DNA from: Pipra filicauda
Lineage: Eukaryota; Chordata; Aves; Passeriformes; Pipridae
Length of the DNA stretch: 64,000 nt
Direction: 5' to 3'
Assembly (NCBI RefSeq): GCF_003945595.2
Contig: NW_024104321.1
Span: 790,001 to 854,000 of the forward strand
Shown here: positions 24,986 to 37,916 of the stretch, piece after piece
How the letters are laid out: the number at the start of each line of letters is the position of its first letter
Position numbering within the stretch: position 1 is the first letter of the stretch
Notes under the pieces: model-generated
The model's database searches: none
The model's input: only the letters and a program-made list of their open reading frames with translations
What the model was told of the DNA's origin: nothing
Position numbers and translations under genes: made by a program

Positions 24986-27339
24986 CTCTGTGCATTTAAA
25001 AATGCACTGCATTCACTGACCCTAACCCAGAACCTGACCCTCTTACAAGCCTGAAATTCTTTAGATGAAGCATAAACATTAAGCATTAAGAAAAAGTTCA
25101 AAATTATGGTAAAGGTATAGGGTTCTCCAAATGCATGTTAGCAGATATACCAGGAAATATTACTTATAAAAAAATCAACAGCAATAAAACTATTGTTACT
25201 ACGTTTGCTTCTGCACAGAGACCTAAATGGTCAGGGACCACAGAGATACTTTCTTATCAATTTTACTCTGAACCATTTTAGAACACTAACTAGTGTAAAC
25301 TCCAAAGGTAGTATTTCTCTGGCCAAAAGGAGACATTTGCAGTGGAAATGACAATATTTGAACTGGTTGTCTAGACTCTGATGGCCTGCAGAGAGAAACA
25401 TGAATTTCTAAGACAGATTAGTAAATGTTTGAAGAAAATCAGAGGATTTGCTAAACTCAAAAGGCCAGCTTTCCCTCCATTGACTTTAAAGGGCTCTTGG
25501 TGTGACTAGTTCAGATGGAGGTACCTACATTCCAGATATCTGCAGTTAACTGAGATGATTAATTTTTCTCCTGCTGTCTGTGGCATCTTATTTTTTTCAA
25601 TATGAGACTATAATTTGTTCCATGATTTATGATAACTGATAAGCTCTTTTAAGCTCATGCTTAAAATTATCTACTTTTCCCAACTCTGTTTCCATTATAG
25701 TAAAGCATCTGAATATTGAGATAAGTATCCTATCTGAATAAAATAGTGATGTCTAGATCAATAGGTATCCACTAAGATGAACATTTAATTTCCCTAGTGC
25801 TTACAAAAAATTGTGAAATTATTAAGCTGGTTTTGTCTCTAAATTTCAATGTCACAAATACTAATAATTAATAGACTGTTGTAGCAGTGAACTGCAATTG
25901 GCCCTTAACGTGTTGAACAAGCTTCAAATCCCAACTAGCATTTCAACCCATGGATGAATGTAGATAATAATTCATAAAGATATGCAGAAGGAGAAGGGCT
26001 TATCTCAGCTGTAAAGCACAAACATTTCACTGACCCTCAGACAGAAATTTAGCCTCTTTGTGAGGGACACCATCTCTATGAAGCAGAGAAGAAGGTGTCT
26101 GTTGGTGAGAAAAGAGTAATTAAAAAAAAATTACAACAGAGAATTTAAGTGTCTTATGTTTAGATTTAAAGATGGGTTTTTTAGGTAATGTAAAATCCCA
26201 CAACCACTGGTATAGAAAAGATCCTGTGAAAGAGAGGTCTTTGTGAAGATAGATAGCCACATGTCTGTTGTATATTTATCTTTCAAAAATGTAGGTCATA
26301 AGACAAGGAGTGTCCCACAGCATCATAGTGGAACTGGGCTCTCCTCATACCAATAGTCCTCTTATAGTCTATGTTTATTATCTCTACGTCTTAAGTCTAA
26401 AGAGATTAAATGTGTGCACAGGCACAAATATATATTTCTTTTATGTTGGTAATTGGAAAATGGCGGAGAAATAGCTCATTCATTTGCTATCTAAAAACAT
26501 ACAAGACATTCTGTACTAAATGGGTATATTCCCAGGCATCTAGTATCTCCAGCATGCTCCATTAATTCATTCCTGCTATAACACAAAAGTTTCTGCCTCC
26601 TCTTAGTTTGAGAGCTTATCCTGATTTTGAAGAAAAAGGGGGAAGAAGACATTAAAGAGAGTAAACGGTGTCTCCATTGTCAAACATGTCTCCTTCCACA
26701 GGGAAGATGCCCATGCCAGAAGGCACAGTGCCTCAGCAGCAATTCCAAAGGGGTCAGGCTGCTGTCAGGCTGTATTTTATTAGGCTCACCAGCCCTCCTG
26801 GATGCCAGTGAGAGTGGCAAAGGTTAGCTAACCCCTGGTGTGGTGAAGAGGCAGGCAGGGCTGCCGTGGTGGCCAGGCTGGTGACCACGCCAGTGCCTGC
26901 AGACTCTGATGCCTTTCAGCAGTGGGACTGAGACCCCTGACCCCCCACCCCAGCACATCAGGAGCTGCTCAGCTAGGATGAGGACCTGCCCAGTGCATTT
27001 GCCATGTGAATCACCACAGTTGCTGTGCACAGATAAATTTTCAGTAAGAAGATCTTGCTCATTAATCTTGGCTTGATGGAGTCCCAGTCACCTGGGTCCA
27101 AAGCTAGTGAGCTCAGCTGGGATAAGGCTACCTTGACTGTCACATAGACCTACACAAAAGTGCTTTAAATGATACTCTGACTATAGCCATCTGCAGCGTT
27201 CAGGACTAGTGACGCCCTGTGCTACTCACACAGATTAGCCTCAGGGTTACTAGCTGACACCAAACAGGGTTGCAGTGTCCATGAGATTGGGCAGTTCAGG
27301 ACTGAGTGAGGAGGAAGCGGCGCAGAAATAAGATTGCAG
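24986..27339. other. unique DNA, GC-richer at 26820-27010, no gene recognised
   Basis: The first part is AT-rich and featureless. 26820-27010 is GC-richer, with an overlapping 68-codon minus-strand frame of no recognisable family. 27050-27339 may include more of the CR1 element that starts to be recognisable at 27340, but I could not identify coding motifs there. Confidence 0.5.
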
Positions 27340-28035
27340 CCATGGACTTCAGGAGAGCTGAAGAGATCTTGGAAGAATTCCATGGGTCTTGCAGAGAAGA
27401 GGGGTGCAAGAGAGCTGGTTGATGATCAAGGATCACTTCCTCCAGGCTCAAGAATGATGCATCCTGATGAGCAAGAAATTGGGCAAAGTGGGCAATAGAC
27501 CTGCATGAATGAACAAAAACCTGTCATTACTCAAGCATAAACAGGAAACACACAGGAGATGGAAGCTCAGGCCAGTTGGAATGAATATAGAAAGGTTGTC
27601 AGAGTAAGTAGAAATGAGACAAAGAAGGCCAAGGCCCATTTGTAATTAAAGCTGGCAAAGGATGATAAGAACAACAAGAATAGCTTCTTCAAATACATCA
27701 ATAACAAAAAGAAAAAAAAGATAATGTGGGTCCATTACCAAATGGAGAGGGGACCCTGGTAATAGGGGATGCAGAGAAGACAGAGTTAGTGAATGCCTTC
27801 TTTGTATTGGTTTTCGCTGACAAGACCTGCCTCTGACCAAGCCCCTCTACTCCACTCTCATGAGACCACATGTAGAGTGCTGCATCCTGTTCTGGGGTCC
27901 CCAGCACAGGAAGGACATTGACCTGTTGAAGCAAGTCTGGAGGAGGGCCACCAAGACAATTAGAGGGATGGAGCACCTCTCCTGTGAGGAAAGGCTAAGA
28001 GAGTTGGGATTGTTCAGTCTGGAAAAGAGAAGGCT
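27340..28035 (+). mobile_element. CR1 LINE ORF2 relic with internal deletion, plus strand
   Basis: Translation in shifting frames recovers the region between endonuclease and reverse transcriptase: DFRRAEEI (about 27348), DHFLQAQE (about 27424), then N x x x S F F K Y I N N K (about 27680), and a segment reading [15 protein letters not shown] (about 27785-27828). It then jumps straight to [20 protein letters not shown] (about 27840-27900) and LFSLEKRRL (about 28010-28035). The catalytic core of the reverse transcriptase, normally between these segments, is missing. The 3' untranslated part and tail are also absent. Several stops and shifts make it non-functional. Confidence 0.85.
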
Positions 28036-28573
28036 TCACACAATGCTGGGAGGAGTGGCTGATACCACAGAGTGCTGTTCAGCTTTTCAGAAGGACCTTG
28101 ACAGGTTGGAGAGGTGGGCAGAGAAGAACTGTCTGAAATTCAACAAAAGCAAGTGCACCTGGCGAAGAATAACCCCAGGCACCAGTACAGACTGATCTGC
28201 TGGAAAACAGCTCTGTGGAGAAGGACCTGGGGATCCTGGCGGACAACATGAGCCAGCATTGTGCCCTTGTGGCCCAGAAGGTCAATGGTATCCTGGGGTG
28301 CATTGGGAAGAACATTGCCAGCAGGTCAAGGGATGTGATCCTGTTGCTCTACTCAGTCCCCTAGTGAGGCCACATCTGGAGTGCTCTGTCCAGTTATGGG
28401 ATCCTCAGGACATAAGAGACATGGAGTTCCTGGGGTGGGTCCAAGGGAGAGAAACAAAGATGATTAAGGGGCTGGAGCATCTCTCTTACAAGGATAGGCT
28501 GAGGGAGCTGGGCCTGTTCAGCCTCAAGAAGAGACAAACAAGAGGGGACCTCATCAATGTCCGTAAGTATCTG
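28036..28573 (+). mobile_element. second CR1 LINE ORF2 relic, plus strand
   Basis: This begins abruptly with a segment coding [11 protein letters not shown]...[12 protein letters not shown]...KFNKSKC, which belongs upstream of the motif that ends the preceding relic, so the ORF2 order is repeated. It continues with 'gagaaggacctggggatcctggc', 'agtgaggccacatctggagtgc', and 'gggcctgttcagcctcaag' (LFSLKKR). It stops at 'aagtatctgaag' without the 3' untranslated part or tail. By chance it shares a reading frame with the first relic, giving one 111-codon frame (27860-28195) that spans both. It is a non-functional remnant. Confidence 0.88.
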
Positions 28574-29270
28574 AAGTTGTAGTTTCTCTAGAACACAAAA
28601 ATAAATAATTAAAGTATAGAATGATCATAAAATGAAAGAAGCAGCATCTATTTTTATGTATCAAGAAGATACAATCTTCACAATCTAGATGGAGAGAACT
28701 GGGTAAATTATCCTTATTCTTGCATGAGATAAATATGTTTATTAAGTAAGATATATATGACTGGCTTGACTTGAATTTATCTTCTTCAAATTCAGACTGA
28801 AGACCTTCAGGAATTGGCTTGTGTTTCTTATTTTGCTGTCTTTTTAAATTCTGTTTTCATTTCCTAGCTATTGTCAGAAGTATTGTAAATTCATTAAAAC
28901 TCACACATTGTTCAACATCTAACCAGAGAACAGATAAATACGTATGTCAGACCTTGTTAGCAAAACCTGTCACTGACAAATGCCTGTTTTCCCTGCTGTA
29001 CATGCTACCAATACCTCATGCAGCTGATGATCAACAACTGCTGCTGCTTAATGAGCCTGAATCTTCAGCACTGCCCTCTCAGATACGCTTGGTGTTGCAA
29101 CACCTTTGAAAACTTAAAAAACAAACAAACTGGCTACTTTATACCCAAAGAAAAGGATTTTCTAAAAGGAAGGAGTCTGTCCTGGAGGAAGGACCTTCTT
29201 AGCCTGAGTGCTTCTGCTGAACTCAGCGCAGGAATATTTCATGGCTGAGAGAGAAAGATATTGCAAAGGT
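28574..29270. other. unique AT-rich DNA, no gene recognised
   Basis: Nothing is recognised apart from chance frames of under 100 codons (for example 28819-29109). Confidence 0.55.
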
Positions 29271-29560
29271 GGGAAATCCCCACTGGGGCTTGCAGCTGAA
29301 AGCCAAACATCCTAAACTCCATCTGGCAGTGGCAGGCACGCTGGAAAGATGCTGCGGGCCCAGGTAGCATGTGCCTGCAACAAGTGACCCACTTAGGCAG
29401 CAGCACGCTGTGTCAGTGCTTGCCACAGTGCCGCGGGGATGGGTGATGGATGGCCTCGCACGGGTTGCCGGGGCACCCGCTTGTCCCCCCACAGCAGCTG
29501 GGGCTGGCTCTCCCTTGCTCCCGTCCTCTGAATCAGCTGTCCTCGTGCCCAGCAACAACA
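29271..29560. other. isolated GC-rich patch
   Basis: About 290 bp are clearly richer in G and C than the surrounding kilobases and hold several CpG dinucleotides, densest at 29425-29480. A minus-strand frame of 111 codons (29558-29223) spans it but has an alanine, glycine and proline-rich translation expected from GC-rich DNA. It could be a small orphan CpG island, an exon of an unknown transcript or the remnant of a GC-rich element. I cannot choose between these. Confidence 0.4.
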
Positions 29561-32500
29561 GGAATAAATGAGATTGGAGTAAATAAAATGAGATTATGCT
29601 AGGAATTAGAACTATTTTTTTTTAACCCTCTCTGATCTGTTATACCTGGGGCTGATTGATGAAGGCAGTATGACACCACCAACACTGAAAATCTCCCACA
29701 ACGGGTTAGAAAAGGTGGGCACCACTGCAGTATTACTGATCCTGCCTTTTCAGGTTTCCTTGACTGTTGGTTATAGCAAGTGTGAGTCCTTTCCAGTTTT
29801 AAGCAGGATCTGTGCAGATCCTTAAAGCATGTCTATACACATACATACGTATACACATACACACTTCTTCTGAAAAACTGTAAATCTCTTCATATAAGGA
29901 GGGATTTAACTCAGAAAAAAAAACTCTGAAGGCTGAAACAAGCTGGAAGCAAATGTTTTAAGGGAGGTCTCCCTCCTCTGTGTGGGTCCCTTAAAGATTT
30001 CTGGTTATTCTGAAATTGTATTTTTCCTCCAGCATTTTGCCTTGCTTGGAGGCAGCTGTGAAATAGCAGCAGCAGCTGATTAATGCCAGGTGTACATTCA
30101 AATCCACGCATCTGTATTTGTTGCTGCAGACTTAAGTAAACAATGACCAAATGTGGCTTTTCTAAGTGCAGTTTGAACTGTGTGTGCATACAGAAACTTA
30201 ATCACTGTCAGCTGCTCCGTTGCAGGCTCAGAAGGCCCTAACCGCAGAGGAAAGCTCAAAGGAAAGTTCAAAGGTATTAACCACTTGACACGTCTTGTAT
30301 TTTGGGAGACATTTTTGGATAACTGGAGAGTGATAACAATTTTTAGTCTTGAGTCTGCTTTTCCTTTCTGTGGAATAAGATAGAAAAGAGGATTTTTTTC
30401 CCAATTTATCTTGGTTTACTGATTTTATGGCTCATATCACCAGTCAAAAAAAGCATGGGAAGGGCTGGTTTACCTAAGGCCTGTCCTTTGTGTGCAGTGA
30501 ATGGGCAACACCAGGGAAATTCCTCTTACCACTTAAGATAGATTCACCTTTTACTGTCCCTGTCACTGAGGGCTCCCTCATGATTTGTTTCAATAGTTTG
30601 CTTTGATTAAGACAAAACAAGGAAATAAACAAAGTTAGTTTCAGAAAAACAGGACCCAAAGTTGTACAGCCTGTGACAAAGATGGTGAGGAAAGCCTGTC
30701 CTAACTGAAGTCAGTGCTGAGACCTCCAGTGATTTCAATGGGAGCAGAATTCTATTCAGTATTTTGTGTGAATGAGGCATCCATCTTCAGGTGTTCAGAC
30801 AATGGTAATAATAATAAATAAAAAGCATCATCCATCTCAAAACTGCTGGGTTGGACATAAAATATGTTATCAAGTTAAATAAGCTATTTTTGATGCCTGA
30901 ACAAGAAAAAAAATGACGGACGGGACTGAAGACATTGTGAACAAACACATGTGAGAAGGATAGAGGAGGGAGGGAGTGGAAGTTACTTCTGAAGCCATGC
31001 TGTTGGAGTATGCAGACTTGGCAAAACAAGTCACATATGTATGTCATCAGTAACTTGAAGTCTCTGAGTAGCATGAAGTTAGAGCAGATGCTGACTTGAA
31101 ATCTCATTTGTAGCAAGGTTAAATCATGTGTAGGTAATTATTAAATATTAAAAGCACAAGTCAAAAAGATTACCCAAAGAAGGAAAAAATGGAATATTTC
31201 ATAAAACCTCTTGATGAGGAGGTGCTGATGAATGAAGACAGGCATAGGGATGGATTTAAGCGCCAGACTGAAACATTATCAATTTTGCATGCCAGGTGTT
31301 TGGTAAAGGCTACAGAATTCCCACTGTATAACCCTTGTCTCAGGTACAGTCCTTTCCTGTCCTTAGACTCCATCATTTCAATCCCTTATAGGGAAGGAAG
31401 AATATGAAAATAGCACTTGGACTGGTGGGATCTTGCTCCTGTGTAACCCCATTTGTCTGTCATTTGTGGACAGGAAGTAAAAAGTAAAAAACTCCAAGGT
31501 TTCTGCCAATTTGACCATAAAACCAGTTCTTGAGGGACAAGCCAGCTCGCAGACTATGATTACACCCATAAGGAGGATGGTGGCACTGGAAGACCTTTGG
31601 CAAAGGTCTTAGTGGAGAAGGGTGTGAGACTATCCAGCCTTCCACTGTAACTGGTTAAATAGGAGCTCTGGCCACTTGCTTCCCCCACGATGATTTCTGT
31701 CTTTCAGGAGTGAGTCTTTACGTTAAGTTAAGAAAGATGGATGATATTTTATTATAAAGCCCAGCAAACTAGTACCCAAATACCTGAATTTCACAAATGT
31801 CCATTCAATTATAAAGAATTTTAGGGTTTTTCATGTAGGGAATTAAGCTGTGAAGAGCGAAAAGAACAGAACTAAGTATTATTCCAAGACTTTATATTTT
31901 AAACTGATATTTATTTTCTTAAGCTACCTTACTTTTATTCCCCATGGACTAGGTGTAAGCAGCAGTGCAAAGAAAGAGGAAAGAATCCAGCTGTAAACCC
32001 CCAAACACTCTTCATTTATCAGACCTGCATCTATAATTCTTATGGCAGTCCCAACATTCCCTTTAAAAAGTCTTAATACACCTATAATTTACCAATAACA
32101 GACCTTTTTGTTGAGTCTTGGCTTTTTGATTACGTCTTCTTGAAATTCAAAGAAAAAGCTGAGCATAGTTCATAAGTTCATGGGGAAGTCCATAAATTAT
32201 GGATATGCTATTTTTTCATAGATGTATTTTGGAACTTAATTGCATTTGTTGAATTACAAGGGGGCTGGAAAGTGCAGAGTCTTATCCAAGTACAGTATCA
32301 GACACTTGAATAATTTGCTGCTTGGAGAAGAGTGAAGATAGTGGTACCAGGCAGCCAATGATAACTTTCAATGTTTATCAAATGCTGGGATTTTATTGGG
32401 GCAGCTATTGTGTTTCACGATTTACAGACTAGAATTCTCCTAATAATGCCGTTGAGTTGGATTTGAGAACAACAAGAGCTTATAACATCAAAGCTACTGG

Positions 32501-32684
32501 AGAATATTCTTCAATATAAGCTCTACTCTAGCTCTTCATGTCTTAACTCTCCCCATAAAAATCAATGAAAGTAATACTCAAAATGAAAGAGAAGGGCAAA
32601 TCTAGAAAAAAAATGCCTCAAGTTCAGAATGCTTTAGCACAGAGGTTGGCATAAGGAGTCAGGGTGGTGGCAGTGCGTGTTTAC
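29561..32684. other. unique AT-rich DNA, no gene recognised
   Basis: No recognisable gene, RNA or interspersed repeat. A small TACA/CA-rich patch lies at 29836-29862. Overlapping chance frames reach 109 codons. Confidence 0.55.
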
Positions 32685-32877
32685 TTTGCTGCAGAGACGC
32701 GGAGAGCTGAGCTGACCAGGTGTGAAGGCTGACACTTCCACCAATGTTCAGGCAGGTCCTGGCCGTCAGCCTTGGCACCTGTATCTGTTTGCAGCTGCAC
32801 AGCCTTCTTGGCCAAATTCTTGAAAAGACAAAGGTCACACTGTGCTCTCTGCTGTACACACACAGAGTCTGCTGCAG
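32685..32877 (-). other. candidate internal exon (unverified)
   Basis: On the minus strand a 193-bp interval is preceded by a pyrimidine-rich tract ending in CCTGCAG (a fair splice acceptor) and followed by GTAAAC (a moderate donor). One frame is open throughout. Its translation includes FKNLAKKAVQLQ, GAKADGQDLPEHWWK and SSALRVSAAK. The third codon positions are mostly G or C although the surroundings are AT-rich, as expected for constrained coding sequence. I do not recognise the protein family, and a 104-codon frame overlaps in another register. It could be a real exon, a fragment of a processed pseudogene or chance. Confidence 0.2.
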
Positions 32878-35156
32878 CTGCAGGATTGGAAATGAGAGCA
32901 GAAGCCAGCCAAAGTTGTTGCTATAAAATTGCAAATGGGTATTGGAAAATAAATTCCCATCAGAAGTTTTCATGAAGGTTTACTTGGGCTAATAGGCTGC
33001 CCAATCCAAGTATATAACCCCAGGCTTATGTCTTTTCTTGCTATTACTTGTATATAAATGTAACTCCATTAACTTGGCTGCATTATTTCCAGACTCCCTT
33101 GGAGGAGAGAGAACATCTTTGTTTATGGTACAAGTGAATGTAGCAATCCTTCAGCTCAGCCTGTCTGAGCAATGCTGGAGAAGGAGACTGGACCTCTTCC
33201 TAAATAAGCCAAGCTGTCTCACTGACTGAGTCACAATGCACTGCCAAGCTACAGTATAACACTCTAGAGAAAAAAAGACCAGGTTTCACAGAGTAAAGAT
33301 AGGCACAACGAAATTCGCTAGCTAGCATAAAATGTAATTATTATTCTCTTCTAAGAGGTCTTTAAAGAAATTGGCTAGATAGTATAATCTTTTGACCAAA
33401 GTAGAAAAACTATATTAAGAATACACAAATATTTGTAGATATTCAAGGTAGAGAGAAAATTTCACTCTGGAAGCTCATCTGCTGCCACGAGAAAGATTTT
33501 TTTCTGAAGCCCAGAGATGCAGTGCTGTAACTCAGAGCAGAGGAGTGTTTATTCACTCCTAAACTTTGTTAAGAATAAGATCATCCCCCTCACCTCCCTC
33601 AAAGGAATCAGAATCCAGTATAGTTGGCTATTGGAAAATTATTCAGTTCTTTAGCTCCCCTCAAACTTTTTGGCTAGGATTGTTCCTTTAGCAGGCTTAT
33701 CAATTATTTAGTTTCAGGAAGCTGGGGTGGGAGCTAGTGGCAGGTTGCATAATTTTCATTTATAATTATACCATTCAGTGCCATGGGCTGTCATTAGTAT
33801 TTTATTGTCTGGAGAGACCAATGCAAGAAACCACCCTTAAGTCACTTCACATCTTTCAAGACCACCCTAAGGTTGCCCAATACGTTTTAAATACGATTCT
33901 GGTTTGCCTTTATGAGAAGTATACTTTCATTAAGATTTTTCTCAGATCCTTGTATAATTCCTCAAGACTGGTTTCTTTGTACAGAGGCTGCTGAAGTATG
34001 GAAAAAAAAGAGTTCACAGCTTCATTCTCTTTTGGTATATTATATCAGCAATGTCTACATGTGGAGCAGAATTATGAATTTATTGCTGATGAAAGACCCT
34101 AATGTTGGTTTTCATAATTCTTTGTGTTTCTTATTTCACAGACATACAAAAAATTATGTTTGAATCCATACATTTTACTATTCCAACGGGAAATTATTGA
34201 TAGTCGTAGATTTTGCACATGATATTGTTTTGAGTGCAGCATTTTTTTATTTGTTGGATATGGGTTTAATAACAGGGTGGGAGGATAAGGAAACTCCTGA
34301 TGTACAAACAAATAGTATTATTCAGCTGTCCGACTCGATATCAAGTGTGAAACTTCTACGTTTGGTGATGGTAATGTAATGGTAATGTTTGGTGTCTGTG
34401 AAGATTCAAAAACTACAGCTGGGTCTGAAATGTTCATCATTCCATGTTTATTATGAATCATTCTTTGTTTCCACACAGTCCTTTTTAAAATGTTCATCAT
34501 ACATGCAAATGCATAATGCATTTCTCCTTATTCAGCCTAACACAGATTCTGTGATCCCCTGCAAACAATCAGCCTGGGAAAAGCTTTGCTGTCTTAACTC
34601 ATCGCATACACTGTAGCTTTGTGCCTGTTTATTGTGCTTATTGTCCACACTCAGTGGAGAATTGAAATGCAGCATTTTTCAGTCCTCATTTCCGAAGCAT
34701 CAGGTTTCCCAAACCATCCCCCCACCCCTACTATGTGAAGAGTCCAGCAATCTCTAAATAACACTTGTATTGCATATAAGAAAAGCAATAATAACTGCTG
34801 TGTAATGGAGCAAGGTTTTCCTTGCATACGCGCACACACAGAGCATATCCAGTAGGTGCATCCTCCATCTTCCTTTTGCATAGTGTCATTTTTAAGAATG
34901 TGTAACTGGTTTTCACTGTTGTACTATAAACCTGAAAATCCTGTGTAGTACAATTAGTTGTGATCACAGTGTTCTGCCCATGTATATTCCTGTACATGAC
35001 ACTGTGACAACATGATTATAAAGCGATGAGGAAGAGAATGGCAATGTAGTCTTTACAGGACTATGAAATGAACTGCTGTCCCATAAAGTGTGTAGATTCA
35101 TTTGCAATAGTCTGGGCAGATTTACACCAAGGAAAAGGTTTAACACCAGGCTTGAG
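32878..35156. other. unique AT-rich DNA, no gene recognised
   Basis: Nothing recognisable. Chance frames of up to 88 codons lie on both strands. Confidence 0.55.
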
Positions 35157-35400
35157 CATTGCACAACCCTTTGCTATCAGAGAAAGAAACCAACCTTATC
35201 CACTGGTGATGGTGATATAAAAACACCCAGCTCCTGGACACCAAGGCCCAGAAGAAGCTGCAAGTCACTGACAATGTTCATTGCACAACCCTTTGCTATC
35301 AGAGAAAGAAACCAACCTTATCCACTGGTGATGGTGATATAAAAACACCCAGCTCCTGGACACCAAGGCCCAGAAGAAGCTGCAAGTCACTGACAATGTT
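35157..35400. repeat. perfect 122-bp tandem duplication
   Basis: The segment 35157-35278 is repeated without a single difference at 35279-35400, followed by two further matching bases. The unit resembles no repeat family I know. Absence of any divergence means a very recent duplication or an assembly duplication. Reading frames differ between the copies because 122 is not a multiple of three. Confidence 0.98.
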
Positions 35401-37916
35401 CATGCCAGCCAATTATGATTCCTCTTCCTCTTTAATTACTTTTCAATTGAGGTGGAACCCACAATATCATCACCCTCTTCTCCTCTGATTCAAGCAGCCA
35501 ACATAGGGAGTATATATCGGGATTTGGAAAACATTCAGAAAGGTGACTGAAGAATACAGCATGAAAGTACATTTTTTGAAAATTTGATATGGTCTTTGTT
35601 GGACATTTCCTCTCCTTATCTACTTGTATTTTCACTTTCAAGTTGATAACACCCAGGCTGAGTTGAAACATGGTGATATTTCTGCCATTCTCTTCTGAGT
35701 TCATTGTGACTTTTTTATCACCACCAGAAATAGAGGGAGACTGAATTAAACAGGAGCTGCAGAACTTGGAGCTTGTGATAACAATACAAATGGATTTTCT
35801 CTAACAGAGAAAAACAGCTGTCTCCATTATTTGAATGCTTCACCTTTCTCCATTCCATTAATTGGGTCTTTGATCACAAGCTGAGGTGGAGAGGCCCTGA
35901 TAAGGAATAAGTTATTAGTAAAGTAGCCTAAAGGAATGAATTGGGCCTAGTACTTGCTGCAGAAGATGAGATAAACCCATAATGCCTGTGTATGTGAGTG
36001 GTAGAGAGTGATAGGGCCCTCAGACTGCCCTGAACTGCTTGCAAGAAGACTAATACTCTAGTGCTATGATAGCTAATGCAGGATATAAATTTAGCTCCCG
36101 GGAATGGAATAGGATAAAAATTCCATAAAGAGTTTTCTGTAAATGGCTTACACTTTTATATCAAACTGTGTCAGAGTATTCACAGAAAAAAAAAAACAAA
36201 CATTTTCTTGATCTCACTGTATGTTGAACACAACTGGAGGCTTTCAGTATTAGAAGGGGGAAAAATTACTGTTACGTTTTTTTCACCAAGACATTAATAA
36301 GAGCACCCTTTGAAGTGCAGTAAAGCGAAATTGGAGGAATTAAATTTGATTGAATCTAAGCCTGTTTATTTTTCATTTCTGCAGAGCAGACGTTGAGTGA
36401 TTTGTAATACTTCATTGGAAATCTTCAGGAACTTGCTATCATGTAATCCATTTTTTTGCTGAAGAATACGACCGCAGGGGACAAGGCCATATTGGTTTGT
36501 TGTTAATGTACTGGAAAGAGGTACTATGGAGAAAACAGTTAATATTAAATTACGAACACAAGGTTATCTTTCTGCTGCACATGCTCCACTGCCCTAGGCA
36601 GGGGTAATCTGTTAATAGCATTCAGCCAAAATGACACCATTAAGGAACTGAAGCTACACATCTTTTGCAAGCTGAATGATGTATAAAGCTGGTTTTCTAT
36701 CATCCTAGATGCAATAAATTATCCATGCTGCTAAAAATTGATACAAGTCGGAAGTTTGATAGAACTGGCACCCCAACACAAATGGAAGTGCTGCTTGTCA
36801 GGAAAGGACACAGAAGCCTGCTGCTTCAGGCCTATCTTTTATTTGTGTCTCTCCCCTTTTCTGATTTTTCACGTTTTAAGTGGCAATCTGGCACATTGCC
36901 TACAGTGGCATGTAAATGGTGGGAGACCAAACATGGAAAGGGAAAGGCAGAAAATGTATAGCCCATAAAGCAGTGTAGATGAGGAAACACAAAAGATGTA
37001 CATCCCTAGTCTAACTTGAATGAATCACTGCTTTTTACTATCTGTTCTTCGTTGCAGATGTCTCTATGAATAAAAGCAAAGACCATGTTAAACAGCTTCT
37101 CCTTTAGTCTATCTACCTAAGAGCGCTGGTCTAGATTTGTTCAGCACCATCCCGTGATACATGAGGTCTCAATTCCTCCCACTGGAACTGTTCCATGTTG
37201 TTATGGCATAATGAAAGCTTTTATTATGACAGAAAGGAGAAAATCCAAAACAAAATGTTAGGAGTCCTTTTAACTGTGGGAATGTACAGGATGGTTCTCC
37301 TTTTTACAAATTAATTTCTTTGACTGTATGGATTTACTGTTGGTTCAGACCCTGTCCAGAAGGACCTGGAGTTAGATCCATGGAGGCCACATCACATTTA
37401 AATCCCTAAATAGAATAAAAATGTGGTCCTCAAACCCTTTTCTCAGTTTCTGCTTATTCCTGGGAAGACTAAAGCCTCTATTAAGTCACTGGTTTATAAT
37501 TCAATTTGTCTGAACTTGCCCCAAGAGAAGCTGGAGCTCTTGACCCTCGATGGTTCTGAGTAGCCACATATCTCCCCACCTGTTTACCCTCACTGGATTT
37601 AGAAATGAGTCATCCTCAAAGGATGCTCAGCAGATACAGCTCTCAATTGCCTTTGTGGAAGAATTATCGCTTTTCTTCCCATTTGTCCAAGGCTTCAGCT
37701 TAGAACACAGAAGAGAGAGGTCAGCCCCAATATGAACATCACTGATGATGCTCAGTGGTGGATGGCAACATGCACCATCCCTCCTACTTTGCAGGAGATA
37801 AAGAAATGTTCAGTGGGCTGGGAAAAGAGCAAAAGGAAGAGGTGTGGTGTTTCTGGGTCTGTTAGTTAGGCACTTGTGTTAAAGGGAGAGGGTCAGAGAA
37901 ACCAGGATTTCACTCA
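35401..37916. other. unique AT-rich DNA, no gene recognised
   Basis: No gene or interspersed repeat is recognised. The part at 36290-36460 is repeat-free and motif-rich and is mentioned as a possible conserved element among the findings. Confidence 0.55.

Noticed and set aside
27860..28195. 111-codon plus-strand frame with good similarity to a reverse transcriptase-type protein
   Set aside because: It is a chance fusion of two CR1 ORF2 relics, not a host gene.
34535..34556. Possible CR1 tail (AGATTCTGTGATC)
   Set aside because: No CR1 body precedes it on the plus strand and no reversed body follows, so the match is coincidental.
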